Source of the DNA: Bacteroidales bacterium
GTDB lineage: Bacteria; Bacteroidota; Bacteroidia; Bacteroidales; UBA932
Direction: 5' to 3'
DNA length: 64,000 nt
Assembly (NCBI GenBank): GCA_017442315.1
Contig: JAFRZX010000042.1
Location: 1-64,000 of the forward strand
The position numbers were made by a program, and so were the translations under genes. Under the pieces are notes generated by a model, which did no database searches, was not told where the DNA came from, and was given only the letters and a program-made list of their open reading frames with translations. Below, piece after piece: positions 7,234 through 17,261 of the stretch. Position 1 is the stretch's first letter. Each line of letters starts with the position of its first letter.

Positions 7234-8286
7234 CTAATTTCCAGTCTTAAAGGCAAAGATGATAGCCTGCTCATAGGTTTCTCCCGGACGCAGGACTGAT
7301 GAAGGATAATCTGACTTGTTAGGTGCATCTGGAAAGTTCTGACATTCGATAGCCACACCACCATAATCTCCATATGCATGACCATTCTTACCTGCAGGAC
7401 ATCCTGAAAGCCAGTTTCCGGTATAGACCTGTACTCCAGGCTGGGTTGTGAAGACCTCAAGCACACGACCACTTTCCGGTGCATAAAGTTCCGCACAGAA
7501 CTGGATCTGCCCCTGCTCGGCACCGTCAATGACCCAGCAATGATCATATCCTTTACCTATCTTCAGAGGCTCAAAATCAGCCTTTATATCCTGTCCTATC
7601 GGCTTTCCGCTGACAAAATCCATCGGTGTTCCGGCTACCGGTTCACTTTCTCCTAGAGGAATCTGAGTAGAATCAGTAGGAAGGTATTCAGATGCATTGA
7701 GTTTAAGGATATGCCCGAAAACATCACCAGACCCTTCTCCGTTAAGATTGAAGTAGGCATGATTGGTAAGATTGATTACAGTCGGAGCATCTGATTCTGC
7801 TGTGAGCGTCAGACGAAGCTCGCAATCATCTGTCCACTCATAACGGGCAACCGCCTTCAGTGCACCCGGATATCCCTGCTCTCCATCTTCTGCATAATAA
7901 AGGAATTCCACTCCACCTTCATGCTCCCTGCTTTCCCATACCTTGTTCTGGAAACCTTCCGGTCCGCCATGAAGATGATTCGGACCGTTATTTATCGGAA
8001 GAGTGTATTCCAAACCATCAAGCGTAAAGTGTCCCAAGGCTATACGGTTGGCATAACGTCCAGGGATTTTTCCGGCACATGGCCCGTCTCCGAAATAACT
8101 TGCCGCTTCAGGATAACCTAAAACCACATCGGCCATATTGCCGTCCTTGTCAGGAACGACAACAGACACAATGCCCGCACCAACACTTGAGAGCTGCACA
8201 TATGCCCCTTTTTCATTTGTAAGTGTATAAAGGTACACTTCCTTTCCACAAGGGGAAGTTCCCCAAAGTTCTTTTTTCAGTGTCAT
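7234..8286 (-). CDS. galM: Aldose 1-epimerase (mutarotase)
   Basis: A 350-residue galactose mutarotase-fold protein that interconverts alpha and beta anomers of aldohexoses. Landmarks include NRIALGHFTLDG, the catalytic histidine in NLTNHAYFNLNG (about residue 176), the GKGYDHCW substrate loop, and the C-terminal catalytic glutamate in VAIECQNFPDAPN. No signal peptide is visible, so it is probably cytoplasmic. Galactokinase is encoded at 14916-16049, about 6.6 kb away, so the Leloir genes are near each other but not contiguous. The gap to thyA is 52 bases. Confidence 0.95.
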   Translation of the reverse strand: MTLKKELWGTSPCGKEVYLYTLTNEKGAYVQLSSVGAGIVSVVVPDKDGNMADVVLGYPEAASYFGDGPCAGKIPGRYANRIALGHFTLDGLEYTLPINNGPNHLHGGPEGFQNKVWESREHEGGVEFLYYAEDGEQGYPGALKAVARYEWTDDCELRLTLTAESDAPTVINLTNHAYFNLNGEGSGDVFGHILKLNASEYLPTDSTQIPLGESEPVAGTPMDFVSGKPIGQDIKADFEPLKIGKGYDHCWVIDGAEQGQIQFCAELYAPESGRVLEVFTTQPGVQVYTGNWLSGCPAGKNGHAYGDYGGVAIECQNFPDAPNKSDYPSSVLRPGETYEQAIIFAFKTGN

Positions 8287-8306
8287 ATCACGTATTTTTT
8301 ATCAAT

Positions 8307-9290
8307 TTATTCTTTATAACGAAGAAGATACTCAAACACCTTATTCTCAGGCGCATCCTTCATTATGACCTTCTTTTCCTCATCCAGCAGATAAAGCGAC
8401 GGAATCGCACGTACATCATAAAGTTCATCTGTTCTTATCACAAGGTCAGGGTCGAAACCATTATACCACTGCTCCGGATAAACAGGCATATAAGAATACC
8501 ACTCCTGGATATTCTCATCTATATAGATGTTAAGAACTGCCAGTTTCCCTTCTGAAATCATGGACACGATTACAGGTTCGCCCTTCAGGACCTGAATTAT
8601 GTTCATGCAGGCTTCACATCCGGGATTGCTGAAAAAAAGAAGTGTCAGAGGAGCCTTGATGTCATGAAGTCTTCTTATCCTGCCTGATTTATCGGAAAAT
8701 CTGAAATCAGATGCCTCTGTCCCTATTCTGTTCAACGAACACAGACGCGTCTGTCTTTCATATTTTCTCCTCAACTGTTCCTCAATACCCTCATATACAC
8801 TTAACCTGCTTACAAAAGGAAGATAGTGATCCTCGTTTCTCAACGGTGAATTAGGATTATATAAATATTTGTCTGTAAGCTCAATAAAAGTCTCGAATAT
8901 ATTGGATAGTGTATCTTTCCTTTCATATGCCAGAGCTCTGTCATAAAGTCTACCTACCGCATCAGAGGCAACCTTTATATCAACCATATCGAGCATATAT
9001 GCCCAATCTGCAAATTTCTGTTCCACTATATCGGCAGATACTCCGTTCACATGAGTTGAATCGCACAGATATCTTTTTGCCGGATCAGTAAATGCATCCC
9101 AGAAATGCAATGCCATATATTCCGCCCTATCTGCTGCATCTTCTATCATTGCAGGTGGAATGACATCAGGAAAAGGCAGAGCTTCAAACTGCTCTGCCTT
9201 AAGTTCCTCGGATACATCTGAGCTGCATCTGCAACCTGTGAACAAGGCAACAGATGCCACCAGAATCAATATTCTAGATTTCGTATTCAT
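8307..9290 (-). CDS. DUF5106-type lipoprotein with a thioredoxin-like domain
   Basis: A 327-residue exported lipoprotein (lipobox FTGC). The N-terminal half, with alternating helices and AEYMALHFWDAF, fits the DUF5106 family. The C-terminal half is a thioredoxin-like fold with a CEAC redox-type motif in FFSNPGCEACMNII and a cis-proline region in VRAIPSLYLLDEE. Such proteins act in periplasmic redox or cytochrome/lipoprotein maturation, but the partner is not known. The ATG at 9288-9290 is preferred, because the longer frame would begin with TTG at 9299. The start overlaps the end of the Na/Pi transporter gene by 17 bases, so the two are translationally linked. Confidence 0.85.
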   Translation of the reverse strand: MNTKSRILILVASVALFTGCRCSSDVSEELKAEQFEALPFPDVIPPAMIEDAADRAEYMALHFWDAFTDPAKRYLCDSTHVNGVSADIVEQKFADWAYMLDMVDIKVASDAVGRLYDRALAYERKDTLSNIFETFIELTDKYLYNPNSPLRNEDHYLPFVSRLSVYEGIEEQLRRKYERQTRLCSLNRIGTEASDFRFSDKSGRIRRLHDIKAPLTLLFFSNPGCEACMNIIQVLKGEPVIVSMISEGKLAVLNIYIDENIQEWYSYMPVYPEQWYNGFDPDLVIRTDELYDVRAIPSLYLLDEEKKVIMKDAPENKVFEYLLRYKE

Positions 9291-11037
9291 ATTTACCAAC
9301 TACCGCCTGAGAGATATTGATCATGAAATCACCTACCTTTTCAAGTTCTGAAAGCACATCCATATAATATACACCGGTAAGGTAATTATAGCTGTTGTTT
9401 TCTATATTTACAATATGTTCTTCTCTAAGATGATTACGGCACTCATTGATATTGTATTCTGCATTCTGAGCATTAGAGATCTCCTTGAGGTTGTCATTTT
9501 TAAGATTTTCAATCATGACATCGTAACCTTTCTGCACAAGATCCATCATCTTGTTGAGACGGTCAATTATAGACTTGTCGAATACTTTGCCATGAACATT
9601 CTTTCTCTTGAGTATACGTCCTATAGCTTCTCCCGAATCGCCAAGGGACTCCATCTCACCTATGATCTTATACATAGCCTTTATCTGCTCGGTTGCCTCC
9701 TGACTTATCTCATTCTTGGAAACTTCGTTGAGATATGTAGCAATCTCGTATTCGATCCTGTCTGTTATCTCTTCGTATTTGATGAGTTTATCATTTATTG
9801 CATCGAATTTTTCCGGATCCTGTTCATTTACAGCCTGACGAACATATCCGAATCCATTGCGGCATATTTCAGCAAAATGAATGATTTCCTGTCTTGCCTC
9901 ACTGATGGACAGCTCTGCAGTACTGAGTGGACCACCAGAAATATACTTGAGTCTGAACACCTCGGTTTCTCCCTTAGGTTCCTTGACAAGCCAGACCACA
10001 GCCTTTTCTATCAAAGGAGTGAACCATATAAGTACGAGAGTATTTGTCACGTTGAAAAGGGTATGAAGCATTGCGATTCCATAAAGCAGGGAATTCTTAT
10101 AAACCTCAATTGTTGCTGTTCCTGCCTCTACGGACCCGCCTGCAATCATTTCAAGCTGATGACTTGCCTCCATCGGATCGTAGAATCCGAGAGATTCCAT
10201 AACTATGCATATGAGGTTCACAATAGGCCTGAAAAGACACAGGACCCAGATCACTCCTATTAAATTGAATATGGTATGGGCACGTGCCGCCCTCTTTGCT
10301 GACGTATTTGCAACAGCAGCTGCAATATTAGCTGTGATGGTCGTTCCTATATTTTCACCTAACACCATCGCTACTGCAAGCTTGAAGTCGATAAGTCCGG
10401 AAGCTGCAAGGAGCATGGTGATGGCCATTGTTGCACTGGATGCCTGAAGAACAATTGTCAAGACAGCACCGGCAATCAGGAAAAGAAGCACGGAACCGAA
10501 TCCGAATCCATTGATACTTCCGAAGAAGTTCATCATTCCTGTCTGATAATTGCCAAGTATTTCATTAGAACAATCCTTCATGAACGTAAGACCTACATAC
10601 ATCACTGCAAATCCCATCATGAACTGGCCTATATTCTTTAAAGATGCCTTCTTTGAACAATGCATAAGGTATCCGAAAGCCATCATCGGAACAGCAAACA
10701 AAGCAATGTTCACAGAGAATCCCAAAGATGTGATCCAGGCGGTAAGGGTAGTTCCTATATTTGCTCCCATGATCACGCCTATCGCATTTCCCAAGGTAAG
10801 AAGACCGGCATTCACAAAGCTTACAACCATGATGGTAGTCGCTGAAGATGACTGCACAAGACATGTCACAACAGTTCCGGTAAGTACACGTTTGAATGCA
10901 TTGGATGTCATTTTGGCCATGAAAGCCCTGAGACGGTCTCCTGCAGATTTCTGGAGTCCTTCGCTCATGAGTGCCATTCCGTAGAGGAACATTGCAAGTC
11001 CACCTAAGACAGAAAGCACATTAAGAATAGTTGTCAT
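9274..11037 (-). CDS. Na/Pi cotransporter family protein with PhoU-like domain
   Basis: A 587-residue membrane protein. The first 340 residues hold two inverted membrane repeats, each with the QSSSATT-type signature of the NptA/PNaS family (CLVQSSSATTIMVVSF, about residues 60-75, and the related VLQASSATMAITM, about 197-209). The last 200 residues are charged and helical, resembling the PhoU domain found at the C-terminus of bacterial members. It probably imports phosphate with sodium or regulates phosphate flux. It is followed by the DUF5106 lipoprotein with overlap. Confidence 0.92.
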   Translation of the reverse strand: MTTILNVLSVLGGLAMFLYGMALMSEGLQKSAGDRLRAFMAKMTSNAFKRVLTGTVVTCLVQSSSATTIMVVSFVNAGLLTLGNAIGVIMGANIGTTLTAWITSLGFSVNIALFAVPMMAFGYLMHCSKKASLKNIGQFMMGFAVMYVGLTFMKDCSNEILGNYQTGMMNFFGSINGFGFGSVLLFLIAGAVLTIVLQASSATMAITMLLAASGLIDFKLAVAMVLGENIGTTITANIAAAVANTSAKRAARAHTIFNLIGVIWVLCLFRPIVNLICIVMESLGFYDPMEASHQLEMIAGGSVEAGTATIEVYKNSLLYGIAMLHTLFNVTNTLVLIWFTPLIEKAVVWLVKEPKGETEVFRLKYISGGPLSTAELSISEARQEIIHFAEICRNGFGYVRQAVNEQDPEKFDAINDKLIKYEEITDRIEYEIATYLNEVSKNEISQEATEQIKAMYKIIGEMESLGDSGEAIGRILKRKNVHGKVFDKSIIDRLNKMMDLVQKGYDVMIENLKNDNLKEISNAQNAEYNINECRNHLREEHIVNIENNSYNYLTGVYYMDVLSELEKVGDFMINISQAVVGKYEYEI

Positions 11038-11134
11038 ATATATCTTTGGTTGTTATTATCTACAAAGAAATTTGGCAAATAGGTCACAAAAATATAAAAA
11101 ATAATTAGATTTGTCTCTTAAGTACTAAGATTTG

Positions 11135-14100
11135 ATGTCATTTTTGAAAATGAGATACCTGAAACCTGCTGTTTTCCTGCTGTGCATTTTTATATACACT
11201 TCTGCTTCCGCCCAGTTCTATGTCACAGGTGACAACCCTGCAAAACTGAAATGGAACAGCATCTGCAGCGAAAACTACCATATCATATATCCGAAAGGAA
11301 GCGATTCTCTGGCTGTAGAATATGCCCGGAAACTGGAAACTTTCCGTATACCTGTATCACGCACAACAGGATACCTCCCAGGAGGAACGGGAAAATACAG
11401 AATGCCTGTTGTCATGCATGCATTCAACACTTCCAACGGGTCTGTAGCCTGGGCACCGAAAAGAATGGACCTTTTCACATTACCGACTCCTTATGATCCT
11501 GATCCGATGCCATGGTCGACTATGCTGTCCGTACATGAATCAAGACATGTTACGCAAATGCAGTTTGCAATGACAAAGGCACTCAAGCCAGGCAACTGGA
11601 TATTCGGAGAAATGTTCAACATCCTGATGTCTCTGATCTATCCCGGACTTTCAGACATGGAAGGAGATGCTGTTGTCACAGAGACAGCACTGACAAAATC
11701 CGGACGTGGACGCACAGCAGATTTCCTCAACTACTACCATGTGGCATTCGACAACGGAGATTTCAGAAATTGGGACAGATGGCGCTTCATGTCTCAAAAG
11801 CACTATTCTCCGGACCACTATGCTCTTGGATACATAACCGTAGGAGGCTTCCGTTACTTATACGACTGCCCGCAGTACATGAATGAGTCATATCATCTTG
11901 CCGCACGACGTCCATATAATCTCGCTGCATTCTATACTACAGCCAGAAAGATGACAGGAAAAAAGTTCAATGATGCTTTTTCCGAAGTATGTGACACCCT
12001 TAGCAGGATGTGGAAAAAAGAAGCTGACCAGAGGGCTCCGTACATATATTCCGAACCTGTAACGAAAGAACCACGGCTATACACCGACTACAGGAACAGC
12101 ATCTTATCGGGAGACGATATATACAGTGTGAAGAGAGGACATCTCAACTCTCCTGTTCTGGTAAGGATCGACACTCAGGGAAACGAGAGATTCATATCGC
12201 ATTTTTCTCCTTCGACAAGCGGATTGAAATATGATCCTGAACTTCAGAGAATATACTGGAGCGAAACCATGACCAATGGTAGATGGTCAATGAAAAGCGA
12301 ATCAAAAATAAGATATTACAATCTTCGTAACCGCACGAAAAAGACAGTCCGAGGCACAAAAGGATTTGTCAACAACCCCGAACCTGTTGCTGACACCAAG
12401 AATATCGCAACAGTAAGATATGACGAGAACGGAAAGACATTCCTTACTTTCATCAATACCGTCAATGGAAAGACAGTGAAGGAGATACAGGCTCCGGATG
12501 GTATCCAGCTGGTAGAAACAGCAGTGATAGGTGACGAAATCTACTGCTCAGCCGTATCGGAGGAAGGATTCGGAATATTGTGCATGAACAATGGATGCTG
12601 GAGTGAAACACTGAAAGCCGAACCGGTAAAAATCAAGGATTTCATGGCTTATGGAGAACAACTCATGTTCACATGTGACAGAACAGGGGTAAACGAACTG
12701 TATCATTTAGATCCGAAGAACGGTAAACTTCTGCAGAAAACCTCAACAAGATATGGAGCATCCGATTTCGCATATAGCCAGGACGGTAGTTATCTTTACT
12801 ATTCTTCACAGACTATGAAGGGAATGCGGATTTTCCGTACTCCTTCAGATTCACTCCTCAACAGAGAAACTGACTTCACGGAACATCATAAATGGGCTAT
12901 TGCAGATAAATTGGCAGCACAGGAAAAGGAGATCGCTCATGATGATGGCTATGACGCTGCAGTATCATATGATAAGGATATAGAAATTTCAGATCCGAAG
13001 AGATACAGAAAATTTCCACATGCATTCAATGTTCACTCATGGGCACCATTCTACGTCAATGTTGACAATATAATGAACATGTCATTCGACCATGTATGGC
13101 AGGCTATATCACTGGGTGCGGCTGGGATAATGCAGAACCGGCTGTCTACTGCTGTAGGAGAATTCGGATATTCAGCACACAAGGATCCATATGATCCTGC
13201 CAGATGGAGACACTCCGGACATGCAAGGTTCACATATTCCGGATGGTATCCTGTAATTGAGGCATCAGTGGATTTCAATGACAGGGCATCAAGAAAATGG
13301 ATGATGGATGCATACAGAAATGATGGCAAAGTAAACTCAATGTCATTGTATACAAAGGAAACTGGAAAATCTCATGTAATAGGAAAACTGGCTGTCTATA
13401 TACCTTTCAGCTTTTCAGGAAACGGATGGTATCACGGATTTATTCCACGTGTGGCATACACAATCTCCAATGACAGATTCAACAGCAGAATTGCCGTATT
13501 CGATCTGGAAACAGACAAGGTAACAGGAGAGACGTACGGAACATATGCCGGGTCCACAAAAGGAAAGAATCTACCTATGCAGACAATCTCCACATCAATA
13601 AGAGGATATTCTATGTTGGGAACAGCTAATTCGGCTGTATACCCGCGCCTGGGCATTGGAGCCGAACTAGGATCGCATCTCAATATAGAAAATCATGACT
13701 ATCTTACACCTATGGGATATGTCTATGTTTACGGATATGTTCCAGGCATATTACGCTCACATGGAATAAGACTTTCACTTACAAGACAGTTTGTCCTGCA
13801 AAAGGATTTTCTCTTTGCCAGTCCGGTTACAGATGTACTTCCAAGAGGTTTCAATGGGAACATAAGTATACTCAGCCGTCTTACCATGTCAAGCTTCAGC
13901 ACAACAAAACTGACAGCAGATTATGCTGCACCTGTATATATCGGAGACCTGTCAATAGCAGGATCCTTATTCTCTATAAAAAGACTTATTCTGTCTCCTC
14001 ATTTCGATCTTACCCTATCAAAAGGTATTTCAGACGGAAAACAAAGGATATTATTTTCAGCAGGATGCTCCCTTGCGCTCGACCTTCATAGCATACTTTG

Positions 14101-14233
14101 GCTTGAATGGCCATGCTCGATAGGTGTGACATGGTCCTTCAATGGAGGTCCGAGCCTGAATTCACTTGAAAAAGATACAGGTGTAAAAGTCGGCAGACAC
14201 TACGTTGGTCCTACATTCAATGTAACATTCTAA
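11135..14233 (+). CDS. Exported protein: HExxH metalloprotease-like domain, propeller repeats and C-terminal barrel-like region
   Basis: A 1032-residue protein with a signal peptide ending in TSASA. Residues about 134-138 read HESRH, a zinc metalloprotease-type motif, followed 38 residues later by MEGDAVVTET, whose glutamate could be the third zinc ligand as in MA-like (gluzincin) peptidases. The middle (about 310-600) has repeated strands like WD40/PD40 propeller blades (LQRIYWSETM, DGSYLYYSSQ). The last 400 residues alternate in beta-barrel fashion and end with GPTFNVTF, a terminal phenylalanine. Location is probably the outer membrane or cell surface. Alternative start: ATG at 11150 (MRYLKPAV). 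A TAGATTTG element sits at 11106-11113. The protease role is inference. Confidence 0.8.
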   Translation: MSFLKMRYLKPAVFLLCIFIYTSASAQFYVTGDNPAKLKWNSICSENYHIIYPKGSDSLAVEYARKLETFRIPVSRTTGYLPGGTGKYRMPVVMHAFNTSNGSVAWAPKRMDLFTLPTPYDPDPMPWSTMLSVHESRHVTQMQFAMTKALKPGNWIFGEMFNILMSLIYPGLSDMEGDAVVTETALTKSGRGRTADFLNYYHVAFDNGDFRNWDRWRFMSQKHYSPDHYALGYITVGGFRYLYDCPQYMNESYHLAARRPYNLAAFYTTARKMTGKKFNDAFSEVCDTLSRMWKKEADQRAPYIYSEPVTKEPRLYTDYRNSILSGDDIYSVKRGHLNSPVLVRIDTQGNERFISHFSPSTSGLKYDPELQRIYWSETMTNGRWSMKSESKIRYYNLRNRTKKTVRGTKGFVNNPEPVADTKNIATVRYDENGKTFLTFINTVNGKTVKEIQAPDGIQLVETAVIGDEIYCSAVSEEGFGILCMNNGCWSETLKAEPVKIKDFMAYGEQLMFTCDRTGVNELYHLDPKNGKLLQKTSTRYGASDFAYSQDGSYLYYSSQTMKGMRIFRTPSDSLLNRETDFTEHHKWAIADKLAAQEKEIAHDDGYDAAVSYDKDIEISDPKRYRKFPHAFNVHSWAPFYVNVDNIMNMSFDHVWQAISLGAAGIMQNRLSTAVGEFGYSAHKDPYDPARWRHSGHARFTYSGWYPVIEASVDFNDRASRKWMMDAYRNDGKVNSMSLYTKETGKSHVIGKLAVYIPFSFSGNGWYHGFIPRVAYTISNDRFNSRIAVFDLETDKVTGETYGTYAGSTKGKNLPMQTISTSIRGYSMLGTANSAVYPRLGIGAELGSHLNIENHDYLTPMGYVYVYGYVPGILRSHGIRLSLTRQFVLQKDFLFASPVTDVLPRGFNGNISILSRLTMSSFSTTKLTADYAAPVYIGDLSIAGSLFSIKRLILSPHFDLTLSKGISDGKQRILFSAGCSLALDLHSILWLEWPCSIGVTWSFNGGPSLNSLEKDTGVKVGRHYVGPTFNVTF

Positions 14234-14245
14234 ATAGAAGTATAT

Positions 14246-14908
14246 ATGTCAATTACAACAATGGCAACTGCTCCATGCAGCAAATGCGGAAAACAAAATC
14301 AGATTAAGGTATACAAAAGCATCAACATATCAGAAAATCCTGAATTGAAAGACAAGGTAAGGGATGGTTCGCTCTTCCTATGGGAATGCCCTCATTGTTC
14401 TCAGATGAATCTGGCTAGATATGAGACATTGTATCATGATCCCGAAAAGAAGGTCATGTTCTGGCTGCTTCCTGAAGGAGAGCTATCGGAAAGTCAGATG
14501 CAGGCTATAACAATGCATACCAAGGCAATGGGGAACTACACGTTGCGTCGGGTGAACGACATGGGATCCCTTATGGAAAAAGTACTTCTCACTGATGCAG
14601 GACTGGATGATACCGTTCTGGAAATGGTAAAATACGTAACCAAGATGGAAATGCTTCAGAAGAATGTGGATGAGGAGCAAAAAGAAGAATTTCTTGCTTC
14701 CACCTTCCATTTCTACAGAAGCGAAGGAGAGGACCAAGAGCGTATACTGACTTTCATGTATGCTCTTGACGGACAGATGCTGGGAGTTAATGTAGGATGG
14801 AATGTCTATCAGGACTGTGCCGGCATTCTTGAACGTAATCCACAAATAAAGCCAGCCGACGGATTCGCTCGAATCGACGCAGGCTGGCTCAGTTCAAAAC
14901 TTATCTGA
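14246..14908 (+). CDS. CpXC domain protein
   Basis: A 220-residue, probably cytoplasmic protein. The N-terminus has two cysteine pairs spaced as in the CpXC family (CSKCGKQNQ at residues 11-19 and WECPHCSQMNL near residue 50), which likely bind zinc. The rest is mixed helix and strand with no known catalytic motif. It follows the large exported protein by 12 bases and is likely co-transcribed with it. The role of CpXC proteins is not established. Confidence 0.85.
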   Translation: MSITTMATAPCSKCGKQNQIKVYKSINISENPELKDKVRDGSLFLWECPHCSQMNLARYETLYHDPEKKVMFWLLPEGELSESQMQAITMHTKAMGNYTLRRVNDMGSLMEKVLLTDAGLDDTVLEMVKYVTKMEMLQKNVDEEQKEEFLASTFHFYRSEGEDQERILTFMYALDGQMLGVNVGWNVYQDCAGILERNPQIKPADGFARIDAGWLSSKLI

Positions 14909-14915
14909 CGGTTTC

Positions 14916-16049
14916 CTAAAGCTTACGTGCACCGTCACTGATCACTACCGGAATTTCAATAGGTTCATGGCCGTATTTCTCTGCAAATGCGGCCTTTGCC
15001 TTTGTTATGAATGCATCATAAAGTTCAGCCTTCACAAGGTTGATGGTGCATCCTCCGAAGCCGCCTCCCATGATTCGTGAACCTGTCACACCACATTCCT
15101 TAGCCACTTCAGCAAGGAAATCAAGCTCTTCGCAAGAAACTTCATAATCCTTTGACATACCCCAGTGTGTCTCATACATACGGGCGCCAACTGTCTCGTA
15201 ATCTCCCTTTTCGAGAGCATCGCAAACATCAAGGACGCGTCTTTCCTCACCTATCACATAACGTGCACGAAGGTAGTCCTCTTCGGAGATCTGGTCTTTG
15301 ATTGCTTCAAGCTGGTCCATTGTCGCTCCACGAAGGAACTCCTGTCCGAGTACCTTTGCAACACGCTCACAAGATGCACGACGGTCATTGTATGGAGAAC
15401 CCACAAGTTCATGTTTCACGCGTGAGTTAAGGAGAACGAGCTTATAGCCATGCTGCTCAGGATCGAACGGAAAGTATGCAAACTCCATAGAACGGCAGTC
15501 CAGACGCATCAGATTTCCAGCCTTTCCGAATACAGAAGCAAACTGGTCCATGATTCCGCACTTAACCCCGCAGTAGTTATGTTCTGTACTCTGACCTATA
15601 CGTGCCAGCTCAAACTTGTCAATGCCGAGATTGAAAAGATAATTAAGAGCAAACGCAAATGTACTTTCAAGAGCAGCTGACGAAGACATTCCTGCTCCAA
15701 GAGGAACATCACCGGCAAAGACGGTATCGAAACCAGCTATCTTTCCTCCCCTCTTCTGTATCTCACGGCATACACCGAAAATATATCTTGCCCAGCTCTG
15801 TGAAGGAGCATCTTCCTCATTGAGTCCGAATTCACAATATTCATCCAGATCAAGAGCAAAAGCACGTACCTTATCTGTTCCGTTAAGTCTGATTTCAGCA
15901 ATCATGCCTTTATCAATGGCTCCGGGAAAAACAAATCCACCATTGTAATCGGTATGTTCGCCAATAAGATTGATACGTCCTGCAGACGCAAAGAATTCAC
16001 CCTCTGTCTGGAAAAGGGTCTGGAATTTTTCAGCAATTCTATTTTTCAT
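14916..16049 (-). CDS. galK: Galactokinase
   Basis: A 377-residue GHMP-family kinase that phosphorylates galactose at C1 with ATP. Signature motifs are GRINLIGEHTDYNGG (about residues 23-37), the ATP loop VPLGAGMSSSAALES (about 116-130) and the C-terminal GSRIMGGGFGGCTINLV. The catalytic aspartate lies in CGIMDQFASVFG. It converges on the CpXC gene, with 7 bases between stop codons and no obvious terminator hairpin. Confidence 0.97.
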   Translation of the reverse strand: MKNRIAEKFQTLFQTEGEFFASAGRINLIGEHTDYNGGFVFPGAIDKGMIAEIRLNGTDKVRAFALDLDEYCEFGLNEEDAPSQSWARYIFGVCREIQKRGGKIAGFDTVFAGDVPLGAGMSSSAALESTFAFALNYLFNLGIDKFELARIGQSTEHNYCGVKCGIMDQFASVFGKAGNLMRLDCRSMEFAYFPFDPEQHGYKLVLLNSRVKHELVGSPYNDRRASCERVAKVLGQEFLRGATMDQLEAIKDQISEEDYLRARYVIGEERRVLDVCDALEKGDYETVGARMYETHWGMSKDYEVSCEELDFLAEVAKECGVTGSRIMGGGFGGCTINLVKAELYDAFITKAKAAFAEKYGHEPIEIPVVISDGARKL

Positions 16050-16139
16050 GTTTCAGTGTATTGATTTACGTGGTGACAAATATCCTTCAAAGATATGAAT
16101 TAGTATTTAAAATTCATATAATTAGCCTCTTAAATCTTA

Positions 16140-17111
16140 TTATTCCTTTATCAGCAGGACTATCGGACAATGATCACTCACCCCACCGGTATATCTCGGT
16201 CCAGTATATGTCCTTAGCGGTTTCTCACCCGGATAAACTCTATCATAAGTCATTAGAAAAGGTATCTTCAGTATCTCCATATAAGAATTGTCTTCAATAT
16301 TCCGAGTTACCATAAACATATCGATAAGTTCCCATTTACCTTTAAATCTTATAGTTCCTTCATGCGTCTTGAAATGAGGAACAGCTTTATTTACCAGAAT
16401 TCCATCAAGCATACCGAATCGTTCAGCATCAGGAGTATCATTGAAATCCCCCATCACAACAATAGAAGCATCTTTGATATTCATTACCGAATCACACATT
16501 TCCTTCAAAAGACTCATTGATGCATTACGTCTCTCTTCAGACTTGAATGATCCGCCGTATTTGGATGGATGATGATTGACCATAAAATTCATATCATTTC
16601 CTCTGCAATCAGTCAGACAAACGTGAAGAATATCCCTTGTATCAAGCTTTCTTCCTCCGCATTCCGGCCTTCTGACAGAAGAAGAAAGCAGATTGAAAAT
16701 GGATTTTCTATAAAGCAGAGCCACATCTATCCCCCTTCTGTCGTGAGATTCATAATGAACTATACCATAATCATATTTTCTAAGCAATGTATGTTCCAGA
16801 AGATTCCATAATACCTTCTTGTTTTCCACCTCAGCTAAACCTATGATATCCGGCATTCTTCCATACCTGTCTTTCATCCATAACAGGCTTTTCGATATTG
16901 CATCGCACTTGATATAAAATCTTTTTCTTGTCCAACACCTGCTTCCTGAGGGAGAGAATTCCTTGTCGCTGTCCCCATTGCCATCATCGGAATAATCGAA
17001 AAAGTTCTCAAGATTCCAGAACACTACAATGACAGAATCTTCAGTCTGACAGCATCTTCCAGGATATAAAGCCGTAATCAGCAAAACAAGACATATACAC
17101 AATCTTCCCAT
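16140..17111 (-). CDS. Exported endonuclease/exonuclease/phosphatase family protein
   Basis: A 323-residue protein beginning MGRLCICLVLLIT, a signal peptide with cysteines at its end (PGRCC), possibly a lipoprotein. It carries the complete set of EEP-fold active-site motifs: VFWNLENFFD, DIIGLAEVENK, VNHHPSKYGG, VVMGDFNDTPDA and VSDHCPIVLL. Substrate may be nucleic acid, a phospholipid or inositol phosphate. The family motifs alone do not decide. The longer in-frame start at 17183 adds a non-signal leader and is rejected. The upstream gene ychF is divergent. Confidence 0.88.
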   Translation of the reverse strand: MGRLCICLVLLITALYPGRCCQTEDSVIVVFWNLENFFDYSDDGNGDSDKEFSPSGSRCWTRKRFYIKCDAISKSLLWMKDRYGRMPDIIGLAEVENKKVLWNLLEHTLLRKYDYGIVHYESHDRRGIDVALLYRKSIFNLLSSSVRRPECGGRKLDTRDILHVCLTDCRGNDMNFMVNHHPSKYGGSFKSEERRNASMSLLKEMCDSVMNIKDASIVVMGDFNDTPDAERFGMLDGILVNKAVPHFKTHEGTIRFKGKWELIDMFMVTRNIEDNSYMEILKIPFLMTYDRVYPGEKPLRTYTGPRYTGGVSDHCPIVLLIKE

Positions 17112-17261
17112 GAAGCTAATTTCAAAACATACGTCAAAAGTATATCTGCTTTTTTCAAAATGCTTTAAAAAAGAGAAAAACATCGTTTAAAAAAGAGAAA
17201 TAAATTAAAGAAAAAGAAAAAGTTAGCGTAAATTTGCTCCCTGACTTTAAAATAAAGAAAA

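Noticed and set aside
9415-10263. 282-codon open frame on the plus strand inside the Na/Pi cotransporter gene
   Set aside because: It is antisense to a well-conserved protein, has no homologous features, and its composition (many Ile, Leu, Ser) is what a reverse frame of a membrane protein gives.
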